A DNA stretch of 64,000 nt from CAZJHX01 sp964545715 (GTDB lineage: Bacteria > Myxococcota_A > UBA9042 > GCA-2863065): assembly GCA_964545715.1 (NCBI GenBank), contig CAZJHX010000037.1, positions 6,931-70,930 of the forward strand, read 5' to 3'. The position numbers and the translations under genes were made by a program. A model generated the notes under the pieces. The model saw nothing but the letters and a program-made list of their open reading frames with translations. It made no database searches and was not told the origin of the DNA. Positions 18,598-25,989 of this stretch are shown here, one piece after another (positions within the stretch are counted from its first letter, which is position 1; the number at the start of each line of letters is the position of its first letter).

Positions 18598-18945
18598 ATG
18601 GACACGCTTCGCATCCTGCTTTGTGATGATGGCTCCGGCTTCGTAGGCGCCTCGATGGCGATCGCCTCGATCGATCAGCAGTGGGAGTGCACGACAGCGG
18701 CGTCCACGGACGAGGCGCTGGCCGCCCTGGACAGCGGCTCGTTCGATATCGCGGTGATCGAGCTGGGCCAGGCGGAAGTCGACGCCCGCGCCGTCGCCGC
18801 AGCCAGCCGGCAGCGCGGCTCAGAAGTCGTCTCGGCGGGCTGGGAAGAGGACCTGGCCAACGCTCCCAGCGAGACGAAGCTGGCGATTCCGTTCACCATG
18901 GCGCAGCTGACAGAGACACTCGAAGGCGCCGCAAAGCCGAGGTAG
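18598..18945 (+). CDS. Stand-alone pseudo-receiver (degenerate CheY-like) protein
   Basis: 115 residues with the beta/alpha rhythm of a response-regulator receiver domain and nothing else. The acidic pair is present (LLCDDG, Asp10-Asp11), but the phosphoacceptor strand reads FDIAVIELG, with Glu55 where Asp is expected. The conserved Lys of the KP motif is missing (LAIPFT). It therefore probably cannot be phosphorylated, and the Glu may mimic the active state. No output domain follows, so if functional it would act through protein contacts. It has its own candidate promoter and ends exactly where the convergent HNH gene ends. Confidence 0.65.
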   Translation: MDTLRILLCDDGSGFVGASMAIASIDQQWECTTAASTDEALAALDSGSFDIAVIELGQAEVDARAVAAASRQRGSEVVSAGWEEDLANAPSETKLAIPFTMAQLTETLEGAAKPR

Positions 18946-19494
18946 TTACCCGTTCGCCGCGGCGGCCTTGGCGGACTGGCGCAGATAGGCTTGCCAGATC
19001 GCCGGCATGCCGTTTCTCCACACCAAACCGAAGTCGACTGCAGGCAGGCTGCGCGGACGCATCGGCGGACGCATGAGCCGCATGCCGCTCTGCTCCGGTG
19101 AGCGGCTGCCTTTGCGCTGATTGCAGGGGCGGCACGCGATGACGATGTTCTCCCATGCTGTCCGCCCGCCACGCGACCGCGGCACCACGTGATCGTAGGT
19201 CGCCTCGCGCCACTGAAGCCGGCTACGGCAGTACTGGCAGCGACCTCGATCGCGCGCGAACACATTGCGTCGCGAGAAGCGAACGCTGAGCTTGCGCTTG
19301 GGCCGTGGTCGCTCGAATCGAAGGACTGCAGGCAAGAGATAGTCCGCGCGCACGCTGCGAATGACCCGACCGGGATAGTGCTCGACGAGCTCGGCGCGAC
19401 CGCCCAGCCACAGCTGCATGGCCCGATGCCATGGAACACAGGCAAGCGGCTCATAGGTGGCGCTCAGAAGCAGCGTATGCGGGAAGGTGCCCAC
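18946..19494 (-). CDS. HNH endonuclease family protein
   Basis: 182 residues. The central HNH/zinc-finger nuclease module is intact: CQYC, then TYDHVVPRSRGGRTAWENIV, then ACRPCNQRKG, giving two zinc-ligand Cys pairs and the His-Asn-His core. The N-terminal half (LLLSATYEPLACVPWHRAM) is the conserved extension of the widespread stand-alone bacterial HNH family. The start is a GTG at 19494 with an AT-rich stretch just upstream; no ribosome site is obvious. The stop codon abuts the stop of the convergent pseudo-receiver gene. The biological role of this family is unsettled; there are no phage or restriction genes around it. Confidence 0.9.
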   Translation of the reverse strand: MGTFPHTLLLSATYEPLACVPWHRAMQLWLGGRAELVEHYPGRVIRSVRADYLLPAVLRFERPRPKRKLSVRFSRRNVFARDRGRCQYCRSRLQWREATYDHVVPRSRGGRTAWENIVIACRPCNQRKGSRSPEQSGMRLMRPPMRPRSLPAVDFGLVWRNGMPAIWQAYLRQSAKAAAANG

Positions 19495-19567
19495 AAATTA
19501 CAGTGTACAGATGCACTCGCCCGCACACAAAAAATCACCTGTTCGGAAATGGGCGAGCGGCGGGCGC

Positions 19568-20296
19568 CTACTCGTTCTGCGGGTTGACGCCGGCACAGTC
19601 GGTGAACGCCGGATAGCAGGCGCCCTCAAGGCAGGTCGTGCACTCAGGGGTTTTGCCGCCGATGCACTGCAGCGCGCACTTTTCGATGGTGCAGAACATC
19701 AACGGCGTGAAGCAGTCCAGGCACCCCTCGCTGAGCCCCGTCGCATCCTTGATGCACTGGCGAATCGGCGCTGGATCGTTGGAGATGATCGCGCCGACGT
19801 TGTCCTTGGCGCACTGCTCGGTCGTGCCCGATACGGTGCCGGTCGACAGGATCGCCAGGTCCGCGTCGTTCTTGCACGCGCCCGCTTCTGGGGCCGGCGC
19901 CAGATCGTCTGTGAGCTTGCAGACGCCGCCGATACAGATCGAGTCGTCGCCGCACAGCCCACAGGTGCCGCCGCACCCGTCGTCACCGCACTGGGCGCCG
20001 TCGCACGCGGGGGTGCACACCGGCGGATCGTTTTGCGGTGGATCGTTAGCCGGTGGCTCATTGGCGGGCGGCGGATCGTTGGCCGGCGGGTCATCCACCG
20101 GATCGGAGGCGGGGTTATCCGCCGGATCACCGCCGGTGAAGGTCCCCTCGTTGGCCGGGTTCTCATCGACCGGCGAGACGGGATCCCACTGGCTCGAGGC
20201 GTCAGCGGAGCTCGGTCCCTTCGTCGAACCGGAGTCCGCGGAGCAGGCCATACAAATCCAGACAGGGAGAAGAAGAAGACAAGTGTTTTTTCGCAT
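19568..20296 (-). CDS. Cys-rich lipoprotein with Pro/Asn/Asp linker
   Basis: About 242 residues. MRKNTCLLLLPVWICMAC is a lipoprotein signal with a weak lipobox (CMAC). A repetitive linker of DPPAND, EPPAND and similar units occupies about residues 45-95. Next comes a compact Cys cluster (CTPACDGAQCGDDGCGGTC, then CGLCGDD), as in other myxobacterial Cys-rich proteins. A second Cys-rich domain near the C-terminus contains CLDCFTPLMFC, CALQC and CTTCLEGACYP. An in-frame ATG at 20305 is also possible; further upstream the frame runs through the CAA/CAG repeat and the divergent dus gene and is not real. Probably a surface lipoprotein; function unknown. Confidence 0.8.
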   Translation of the reverse strand: MRKNTCLLLLPVWICMACSADSGSTKGPSSADASSQWDPVSPVDENPANEGTFTGGDPADNPASDPVDDPPANDPPPANEPPANDPPQNDPPVCTPACDGAQCGDDGCGGTCGLCGDDSICIGGVCKLTDDLAPAPEAGACKNDADLAILSTGTVSGTTEQCAKDNVGAIISNDPAPIRQCIKDATGLSEGCLDCFTPLMFCTIEKCALQCIGGKTPECTTCLEGACYPAFTDCAGVNPQNE

Positions 20297-20353
20297 CAAC
20301 AACATCCAGCAACAGCAACAACAACAACAACAACAGCTACAACAGCTTCTACC
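20297..20353. repeat. CAA/CAG trinucleotide microsatellite in an intergenic region
   Basis: On the + strand a run of CAA, CAG and CTA triplets, including an uninterrupted stretch of CAACAACAACAACAACAACAG, lies directly upstream of the Cys-rich lipoprotein start (read on the other strand) and about 75 bases before the dus start. This is low-complexity sequence within the shared upstream region of two divergent genes. Such repeats are prone to slipped-strand length change, which could alter promoter spacing. No recognisable promoter boxes are inside it. Confidence 0.8.
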
Positions 20354-20425
20354 AGAACGAACGTTCGGGATGGTGGCATGGAGACTGACTGTCGTCAAGA
20401 CCGAATGTGGTAAACCTGCTTTGAA

Positions 20426-21502
20426 ATGAGTGTTGCCACGGACCCGACCACGCTGCCCAACCGCTTCGCAATCCGCGACGTCGTGATCCATCCCAACATC
20501 GTGCTGGCCCCGATGGAGGGCGTCAGCGAGATCTGTTTTCGCCGCATGATCCGGCGCCTGGGCGGCACCGGCATGACGTGCACCGAGTTCATCCCGTCGC
20601 AGGGCCTCACCGAGCACAAGTCCAAGCGCCTGTGGGAGCACGCCGAGTTCGACCCGGACGAGCGCCCGGTCGCCGTGCAGATCTACGGGCGCGACCCTGC
20701 CGTCATGGCGGAGGCCGCGCGCATGATTCAGGGCCGCGGCGCCACCGTCATCGACATCAACATGGGCTGCCCCTCCAAGAAGGTGTGCGCGAACTCGGGC
20801 GGGTCCGCGCTGATGGCCGACATGCACCTGGCCACCGACATCGTCGCGGCCGTCCGTCGCGCCATTACGATTCCGCTCACCGTCAAGATGCGCTCGGGCT
20901 ACGACCCCACCAACCGCAACGCGCCGGAGCTGGCCTGGCGCTGCCAGGAGGAAGGCGCCGAAGCCATCACGATCCACTGGCGCACCCGCGAAGACGGCTT
21001 CAAGGGGCTGCGTGCGGTCGACAAGATCGCCGAAGCCGCACAGCGCCTCGACATCCCCGTGATCGCCAACGGCGACATCGTCTGCGTGCAGTCCGCCCAT
21101 GACATGCTCACGGAGACCGGATGCGCCGGCCTCATGGTCGGTCGCGGCGCCATCGCCAACCCGTGGCTGCCTCGACAGATCGCCGCATGGCTCGCAGGCC
21201 GGCCGAGCGCGGAGGTCACCCTGGACGAGCGAGAGCGGGTGCTGCTGGGCTTCTTTGACGACACGGTCGCCACGTTTCGCAAGCCGGCGGGTGCCCTGGG
21301 TCGCATGAAGATGATGGCGCGCCGGTTTGTGGACGCCCTGGACGGCGCCGAGGACATCAAGCGCCTCATCGTGCGCTCACAGACCTGCGCCGAGGCGCGC
21401 GCTCACGCCGTGGAGTGGTTCGCCCGACTGCGGGCTACTCCACCTGCTTGCGCAGATGCTGGAAGAGCTGCGGAATCGTCTTCTTCTGCGCGGCCTGCCT
21501 GA
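20426..21502 (+). CDS. dus: tRNA-dihydrouridine synthase (DusA/B/C family)
   Basis: 358 residues, a normal length. It is an FMN-dependent TIM barrel reducing uridines in tRNA. Seen in the sequence: VLAPMEGVSEICFRR at the N-terminus, the DINMGCPSKKV loop with the catalytic Cys (Cys115), TVKMRSGYD, ITIHWRTRE, PVIANGDIV and the phosphate-binding GLMVGRGAIANPWL. The C-terminal helical domain ends with an Ala/Ser-rich tail. The final 68 bases overlap the convergent START-like gene. The exact Dus subclass cannot be assigned by eye; the GCPSKKV and GSALM segments look closest to DusB. Confidence 0.93.
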   Translation: MSVATDPTTLPNRFAIRDVVIHPNIVLAPMEGVSEICFRRMIRRLGGTGMTCTEFIPSQGLTEHKSKRLWEHAEFDPDERPVAVQIYGRDPAVMAEAARMIQGRGATVIDINMGCPSKKVCANSGGSALMADMHLATDIVAAVRRAITIPLTVKMRSGYDPTNRNAPELAWRCQEEGAEAITIHWRTREDGFKGLRAVDKIAEAAQRLDIPVIANGDIVCVQSAHDMLTETGCAGLMVGRGAIANPWLPRQIAAWLAGRPSAEVTLDERERVLLGFFDDTVATFRKPAGALGRMKMMARRFVDALDGAEDIKRLIVRSQTCAEARAHAVEWFARLRATPPACADAGRAAESSSSARPA

Positions 21503-22016
21503 TCATGTCCGGGATCGCCACCTTAGGCTCCGCAGTGACCCGATAGACAGCCACCGTATGCTTGCCGCCGTTGTACGGCTTCAGAGTCCAGCTGCCCTGG
21601 TTGATCTTCATCCCGCCTTCGACCTGCTTCCAGGCGCGCTTGAACACGCCGCCCTTCTCGGTGTGCGTCGCGACGGTGATCGTGCGAATGTCCTTCAGCG
21701 GAAACGGCATGGCCAGCACGACATCACACTTGACCTGGTTGCCCTTGCGCCAGATCTCCTTTGACGAGCGCACGCGCCGCATCGTCTTGGTGTAGTTGTC
21801 GCACTTGTCGACGATGGCCCACAGCTTTGCCGCCGGCGCCTTGATCAGGCCGACGGCCTTCAGCTTGGTCGCACCCGACCGCTTGTGACGGCTGGCGGTG
21901 ATGATGACCTCGCCCTTCTCCATGCGCTCGACGCGGTCGTCCGCCTCTTGAGCGGAGGCCACCGGGGACGACAGAAGACAAATAACAACCAAAAGCGCAC
22001 TTCTCATGACGCGCAT
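21435..22016 (-). CDS. Secreted START/SRPBCC-like lipid-binding domain protein
   Basis: 193 residues. A signal peptide (SALLVVICLLSSPVASA) is followed by a single domain beginning VIITASRHKRSGATKLKAVG. The pattern IKAPAAKLWAIVDKCDNYTKTM is typical of polyketide-cyclase/START proteins, where it forms the first helix after strand one; WTLKPYNGGKHTVAVYRV and a long C-terminal amphipathic helix follow. Members bind hydrophobic ligands. Two start codons are possible (22016 and 22007), both giving a signal peptide. The 3' end overlaps dus by 68 bases tail to tail. Confidence 0.8.
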   Translation of the reverse strand: MRVMRSALLVVICLLSSPVASAQEADDRVERMEKGEVIITASRHKRSGATKLKAVGLIKAPAAKLWAIVDKCDNYTKTMRRVRSSKEIWRKGNQVKCDVVLAMPFPLKDIRTITVATHTEKGGVFKRAWKQVEGGMKINQGSWTLKPYNGGKHTVAVYRVTAEPKVAIPDMIRQAAQKKTIPQLFQHLRKQVE

Positions 22017-22111
22017 CCGACCACACCGCTATTTTATGTTCCATGTAAATTCAAGCTCAAGCCGCGGATGAGACCGCCCGATTCCCTCAACTCCAGTCTC
22101 AGGAGAACATC

Positions 22112-22573
22112 TTGCGCCACCAGCCTCTGGTCCCCGACGACCTCAGCTTGATTTTCACGGCCCTACCCGATCTCGTTCGCGCCTGGCCCGGCGGCCAGTG
22201 GGTGTGGGATCCCAACTTTGATTGCGCGGTCTGCACCTGTCCCGCCGAGTGCGCCGCCGACGTCCGCTCGCGCCTGCTGGACGTCATGGCCGAGCTGTAC
22301 GACCACGCCCGCATCGTCGACGCGCCCGAGGCGATCCTCGAGGTTGTGCGCGACACAAACGGTGTACGCAGTGGCCAGTACGTCTTTGCCGGCGCCCCCG
22401 TCCGCGACCAGGTGCCGTTCGGCCTGTGGTGGTGGTGGAAGGACGGCAGCCAGGTCTCGATCCGCGTCGGTTTACGCGACCGCGCGGCGGTGGTCGCGGA
22501 AGAGCCGCATCGCGAAGCCCCCGGCTGGGCGCACGCGCCAGGCGGCGATCTTCGCGCCGACGACCTCTGGTAG
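22112..22573 (+). CDS. Hypothetical protein with Trp-rich centre
   Basis: 153 residues and no family that I recognise. The TTG start at 22112 is supported by a perfect AGGAG at 22101-22105 with a 6-base spacer, which is the main reason for believing this gene. Features: FDCAVCTCPAEC with three clustered Cys, a GLWWWWKDG run, and an acidic end. No signal peptide or membrane segment, so it is probably cytoplasmic. Its last 102 bases overlap the GST gene on the other strand, unusually long for a tail-to-tail overlap, so its C-terminus is less certain than its N-terminus. Confidence 0.6.
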   Translation: MRHQPLVPDDLSLIFTALPDLVRAWPGGQWVWDPNFDCAVCTCPAECAADVRSRLLDVMAELYDHARIVDAPEAILEVVRDTNGVRSGQYVFAGAPVRDQVPFGLWWWWKDGSQVSIRVGLRDRAAVVAEEPHREAPGWAHAPGGDLRADDLW

Positions 22574-23221
22574 ATCATCTGGCTGAGGCAGCTTCACCCC
22601 GTACTGGGGCGGCATGATCAGCGGCGCCGTCAGCGCCGCAAAGGTCAGATCCGCCGCCGTAAAGCGCTCGCCCATCAGAAACGGGCGCCCGTCCGCCAGC
22701 AACGCCTCGACCTCCGAGAACGTCTCGTCGATCTTCTTCAGCGCCTTCTCGTACGTGCGCTCATCGATGCGCAGAAACCGCGTGAGCGCCCGGCTGATCA
22801 CGGGCAGCGCCGCCGGCATCGCCACATGCTGCCAGCGCGGCACCCCCTCTCGGCCAAACCGCAGGACCACGTCCTTGTGTGGCAACACCTCGCGGTACAC
22901 CCACAGGCGGGTCCAGACACCGTACCGATCCAGTCGATCAACCAACTTCGCCAGCGCGGCGTCACCGTCATCAAACAGCTTGGGACCACGGCTCCACGTG
23001 TCCGCGTACCGCACGATGTCACTGGACTCCCGCAGCGTGCCCTTTGGTGTGGTCAGCACCGGCACGGTCCGTCCGCCGCCCGCCAGGCGCGCCGGCACCC
23101 AGTGAAACATCTGCAGATGGGCCTCTTCCACGTAGTCCACGCCGGCGTAATCCAACGCCCAGCGCGCCTTCTCACAGTAGTGTGAGATCGGGATCGTGAT
23201 CAGGCGATGGGTTGGAATCAC
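22472..23221 (-). CDS. Glutathione S-transferase family protein in the two-component operon
   Basis: 249 residues. The N-terminal thioredoxin-like domain shows ITIPISHYCEKARWALDYAG, with a Cys in the active-site region, then TVPVL and ESSDIVRYAD (glutathione contact). The C-terminal helical domain includes GRPFLMGERFTAADLTFAAL. The GTG at 23221 overlaps the histidine kinase stop (GTGA), so it is translationally coupled and last in the operon after the CpxP-like protein, regulator and kinase. A detoxification or thiol-redox role during envelope stress is a reasonable inference. The C-terminus overlaps the opposite hypothetical gene. Confidence 0.88.
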   Translation of the reverse strand: MIPTHRLITIPISHYCEKARWALDYAGVDYVEEAHLQMFHWVPARLAGGGRTVPVLTTPKGTLRESSDIVRYADTWSRGPKLFDDGDAALAKLVDRLDRYGVWTRLWVYREVLPHKDVVLRFGREGVPRWQHVAMPAALPVISRALTRFLRIDERTYEKALKKIDETFSEVEALLADGRPFLMGERFTAADLTFAALTAPLIMPPQYGVKLPQPDDLPEVVGAKIAAWRVRPAGGFAMRLFRDHRRAVA

Positions 23222-24468
23222 GGCAGGTCCACCTCGAAGCGACTGCCGCCGTCGGCACCCCCGACGCACCGGGCAGCGCCGCCATGAGCGTGGGCTATCT
23301 CCCTGACCAGCGCAAGCCCCAGCCCCACCCCGCCATCGGCGCCTTCGTTGTGCCCTTTGGCGCGATAGAACGGCTCGAAAATACGCTCGCGCAGGGCCTG
23401 GGGCACGCCCGGGCCGCTGTCCGCCACCACCAGCCGCGCGCCGTCGCCCAGCGGAGTCACCGTGACCTCGATCGGCGCCGCCCCGTGCCGCAGCGCATTC
23501 TCCAGCAGGTTTCGCATCAGCCGGCGCAGGGCGCTCGCATCTCCGGAGACCGTGCGCGGCGAACCAGTGACGGTCGCGTCGACACGGGCCGCCTCCTCAA
23601 CCGCCAGCGCCATCACATCGACCGGCGTCTTGTCAGCCGCCTGGACGCCGCCCTCCAGCCGGGACGCCAGCAGCAGGTCACCGACGAGGGCATCGAGCTC
23701 CGCGATGTCCTTGACCGCGCCGTCGATCGTCGGCCCCGGATCACCGTTCTCCGGATCGCTTAACAGCTCGACCGCCATGCGCAGCCGCGCCAGGGGCGAC
23801 CGCAGCTCGTGCGACGCGCTGGCCATCATCCGCTTTTGTGCGCCGACAAGCGCCTCGATCCGGTCCGCCGCCGCGTTGAAGCTGATCGCCAGCCCGGCGA
23901 CCTCGTCGCTGCCGCAGACCTCCACGCGCGCCTTGAGATCGCCCGCGCCCAGCTCTTCCACGCCGCGCTGCAGGTGCTCCAGGCGGCGGGTCAGGCGACG
24001 CGCGATCGGGAAGCACCCCACAGCGAGCGCGAGCATGATCAGCCCCAGCGTCATCGCCAGCCTGCCCAGGCCCTTGGCGTGGGTGTGGCTCGCCGAGCGT
24101 CCGGCGACCCAGCACCCACTCTCCAGCTTCAGCAGCAGGCCGGGCCCATCGCCGGTGTGAAAAAACGCGCCGTCCGGGCTGTCTTCGGTCGGCCCCGGCA
24201 GCGTCGGCCCGTGCGTGGCCATCAGCTTGCGGTCCTTGTCCCACATCGACAGGTGGAGCCCCAGCGCCTCGCCCCGATCTTTCAGCGCCACGCTCATCGC
24301 GTCCGGCTCCTCCGGCAGATCGCGGGCGATGTACTCGACCAGCCGGCGCATCTCCGGGCCAACTGCCGGGGTCTCCATCAGCAGCTTGGCCGTGATCCCG
24401 GCGGCCACGACGGTGAGAAGCCCGACGCCCAGAACGGTCATGTAGATCTTGAAATAGAGACGACGCAT
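23218..24468 (-). CDS. Sensor histidine kinase (CpxA/RstB-like)
   Basis: 416 residues. There are two transmembrane segments (about 9-30 and 134-155) around a periplasmic domain of about 100 residues, then HAMP (about 155-207), HisKA with His220 in SASHELRSPL, and an HATPase domain with NLLENALRHG (Asn324), DSGPGVP (Asp350) and GVGLGLALV. All catalytic boxes are intact. It follows its response regulator but is separated from it by a 160-base imperfect palindrome rather than the usual overlap, and it is translationally coupled to the GST. A CpxP/Spy-like gene upstream suggests envelope-stress sensing. Confidence 0.93.
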   Translation of the reverse strand: MRRLYFKIYMTVLGVGLLTVVAAGITAKLLMETPAVGPEMRRLVEYIARDLPEEPDAMSVALKDRGEALGLHLSMWDKDRKLMATHGPTLPGPTEDSPDGAFFHTGDGPGLLLKLESGCWVAGRSASHTHAKGLGRLAMTLGLIMLALAVGCFPIARRLTRRLEHLQRGVEELGAGDLKARVEVCGSDEVAGLAISFNAAADRIEALVGAQKRMMASASHELRSPLARLRMAVELLSDPENGDPGPTIDGAVKDIAELDALVGDLLLASRLEGGVQAADKTPVDVMALAVEEAARVDATVTGSPRTVSGDASALRRLMRNLLENALRHGAAPIEVTVTPLGDGARLVVADSGPGVPQALRERIFEPFYRAKGHNEGADGGVGLGLALVREIAHAHGGAARCVGGADGGSRFEVDLP

Positions 24469-24473
24469 GGCCT

Positions 24474-24633
24474 AGGAGTCCTCGGAGAAATTGGCACAGA
24501 ATCGGCGCGACGAGGCCGCGGCCAGATTGGCCGAGGGTCCCGAAGGGCGGGCCGGTGGCCCGTTCGAGGGGGCTGAGGTCAAGCTGGCCCGGGATCGTCG
24601 TGTCCGATTCATGCGAATTCTCCGAGGACTCCT
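24474..24633. repeat. 160-bp imperfect palindrome between response regulator and kinase genes
   Basis: AGGAGTCCTCGGAGAA (24474-24489) is repeated as its exact reverse complement at 24618-24633. Pairing continues inward with interruptions: GAATCGG with CCGATTC, CGACGA with TCGTCG, GGCCAG-TTG with its partner, and GGGCGGGCC-type sequence at the centre. The whole stretch can fold into one long hairpin as DNA cruciform or RNA. It fills the gap from the regulator stop (24632) to just before the kinase start (24468). Candidates are a small non-autonomous element, an RNA stability or attenuation structure, or a remnant insertion. No transposase is present. Confidence 0.8.
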
Positions 24634-25321
24634 AATCCTGGCTCTGCGCGAAGACATAGCCGACGCCGCGCACGGTCAGAATCCGCTTCGGCGCCTTGGG
24701 ATCGTCTTCGATGGCGGACCGGATGCGCGACATGTGCACGTCGATGCTGCGATCGAAGGCCTCGAGCTCTTCGCCGCGCACCGACTGCATGAGCTGATCG
24801 CGCGTCAGCACGCGGCCGGGGCGTTGGGCCATCGCATGCAGCAGCGCGAATTGGTGGCTGGTCAGCTTGCAGGCTTGGCCGTCGACCCTGGCCTGCCGGG
24901 CTCCGGCGTCTATCGTCAGTCGCCCGAACCGCAACACATCACCCGTGCCCACTGTCTGGCGTCGGCGCCTGAGAATCGCTTTGATGCGGGCGAGGAGCTC
25001 GCGGGGATTGAACGGCTTGGGCAGGTAGTCGTCGGCCCCCAGCTCCAGGCCTACGATCCGGTCGTCAGCGTCGCCCCGCGCGGTGAGCATCAGCACGGGC
25101 ACGTCGGACCAGGCGCGCAGCTGCTTGAGCACCTCGAAGCCCTCCAGATCGGGCAGCATGACATCGAGAATGAGCGCATCGAAGCTGCCCCACCGCAGGG
25201 CCTCCAAGCCGCTGGTTCCGTCCAGGCGGATAGTCAGCTGAAAGCCCCGCGCGGTGAGGTATTGCTCGAGCATGGCGCCCAGGCGCTCGTCGTCATCGAT
25301 TATGAGGATCCGATCCGACAT
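24632..25321 (-). CDS. OmpR/PhoB-family response regulator
   Basis: 229 residues. Receiver domain: IIDDDE acidic pocket, phosphoacceptor Asp53 in LILDVMLPD, Thr in MLTARGD, Lys102 in LPKPF. The C-terminal winged helix (about 130-229) includes LTSHQFALLHAMAQRPGRVL, the recognition-helix region SIDVHMSRIRSAIED and RGVGYVF. It pairs with the adjacent kinase, and the CpxP-like gene upstream suggests a CpxR/RstA-like envelope-stress regulator. The stop codon lies inside the outer arm of the 160-bp palindrome, so the palindrome would be in the 3' end of its message. Confidence 0.94.
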   Translation of the reverse strand: MSDRILIIDDDERLGAMLEQYLTARGFQLTIRLDGTSGLEALRWGSFDALILDVMLPDLEGFEVLKQLRAWSDVPVLMLTARGDADDRIVGLELGADDYLPKPFNPRELLARIKAILRRRRQTVGTGDVLRFGRLTIDAGARQARVDGQACKLTSHQFALLHAMAQRPGRVLTRDQLMQSVRGEELEAFDRSIDVHMSRIRSAIEDDPKAPKRILTVRGVGYVFAQSQD

Positions 25322-25347
25322 TGGACGCCCACTCTAGGTCAGAAGGA

Positions 25348-25890
25348 TTAGCGGTGCCAGCGGCTGCGGCGGGCTTCCATGTGCTCCTGGATCTCGGCCC
25401 GCTGCTCCGGCGTGAGCACGTTGTGCAGCTTGATCAGCGAGTCCAGTCCGCGCTTCGTGGCCTGGTCGGCGAGGGCCAGCCCCTCTTGACGCAGGTTCTC
25501 CAGCTCCCGGGGGTCCAGGGTGTCCGCCTTCATCGCCGCCCGGAAGCGCTTGCGCAGGTTCTTGCCGTCCTTGCGCAGGTTCATGGCGTCCGGGAAGAGG
25601 TCGTCAACGATGGCGTCGATCTCCGCGGCCTGGGCATCGGTCGCGTCGATCTTGCTGACGAAGCGGTCCACACCGTAGTTCACCTTCTCGCGGACCTCCT
25701 TGTCGGTCATCTTGTCGCTGCAGCCGCCACGGCCCCAGCCATTGCCCGCAAAGGCAAAGGGCACGATGAGCAGCGTACCGACCAGGGCGCCGACGGCGCC
25801 GATGGCGAAGAGACGCCGACGACGTGGCGAGGCCGGGGTCTCAGGTGTCTGGTTGTTGTCTTCGGAAGTCGTTTTGGTTGGGTCGGACAT
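25348..25890 (-). CDS. Spy/CpxP-like periplasmic or membrane-tethered protein (LTxxQ family)
   Basis: 180 residues. A charged tail of about 26 residues precedes a hydrophobic segment (LFAIGAVGALVGTLLIVPFAFA), then a helical domain of about 130 residues. The C-terminus carries LTPEQRAEIQEHME, the LTxxQ motif of Spy/CpxP chaperones, and a His/Arg end possibly linked to metal binding. The long N-terminal tail is unusual and may leave the protein anchored in the membrane. It is first in the operon with the regulator and kinase, matching the CpxP-CpxR-CpxA logic, where such a protein holds the sensor inactive. AGAGGA lies about 11 bases before the ATG. Confidence 0.85.
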   Translation of the reverse strand: MSDPTKTTSEDNNQTPETPASPRRRRLFAIGAVGALVGTLLIVPFAFAGNGWGRGGCSDKMTDKEVREKVNYGVDRFVSKIDATDAQAAEIDAIVDDLFPDAMNLRKDGKNLRKRFRAAMKADTLDPRELENLRQEGLALADQATKRGLDSLIKLHNVLTPEQRAEIQEHMEARRSRWHR

Positions 25891-25989
25891 GAGAATAACG
25901 TTCCTCTTAGCAGTTGGTTACGCTCACAAATTAGGCGGCGCACCTTTCGAGGACATGTCCGGTAGGTAAAGTTATGTGAAGGGGCGCAG

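Noticed and set aside
18946..19494. HNH nuclease as part of a mobile element or restriction system
   Set aside because: No methylase, integrase, phage gene or terminal repeats are nearby; it matches the common stand-alone family.
19495..19567. Direct and inverted motifs around TGTACACTGTA as an operator or LexA box
   Set aside because: The sequence is not a true palindrome and does not match a LexA consensus that I can name; at most it is AT-rich promoter-like sequence.
20306..21100. Upstream extension of the Cys-rich lipoprotein frame opposite dus
   Set aside because: It reads through the microsatellite as poly-Cys and over dus on the other strand; the signal peptide begins at 20296 or 20305.
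24472..24657. A 61-codon open frame on the - strand inside the palindrome
   Set aside because: Its Arg/Ser-rich composition is due to the GC-rich palindrome; it has no ribosome site and overlaps the response regulator end.
25891..25989. Rho-independent terminator after the HDOD gene
   Set aside because: No strong hairpin followed by a T-run is visible on either strand in this 99-base gap.
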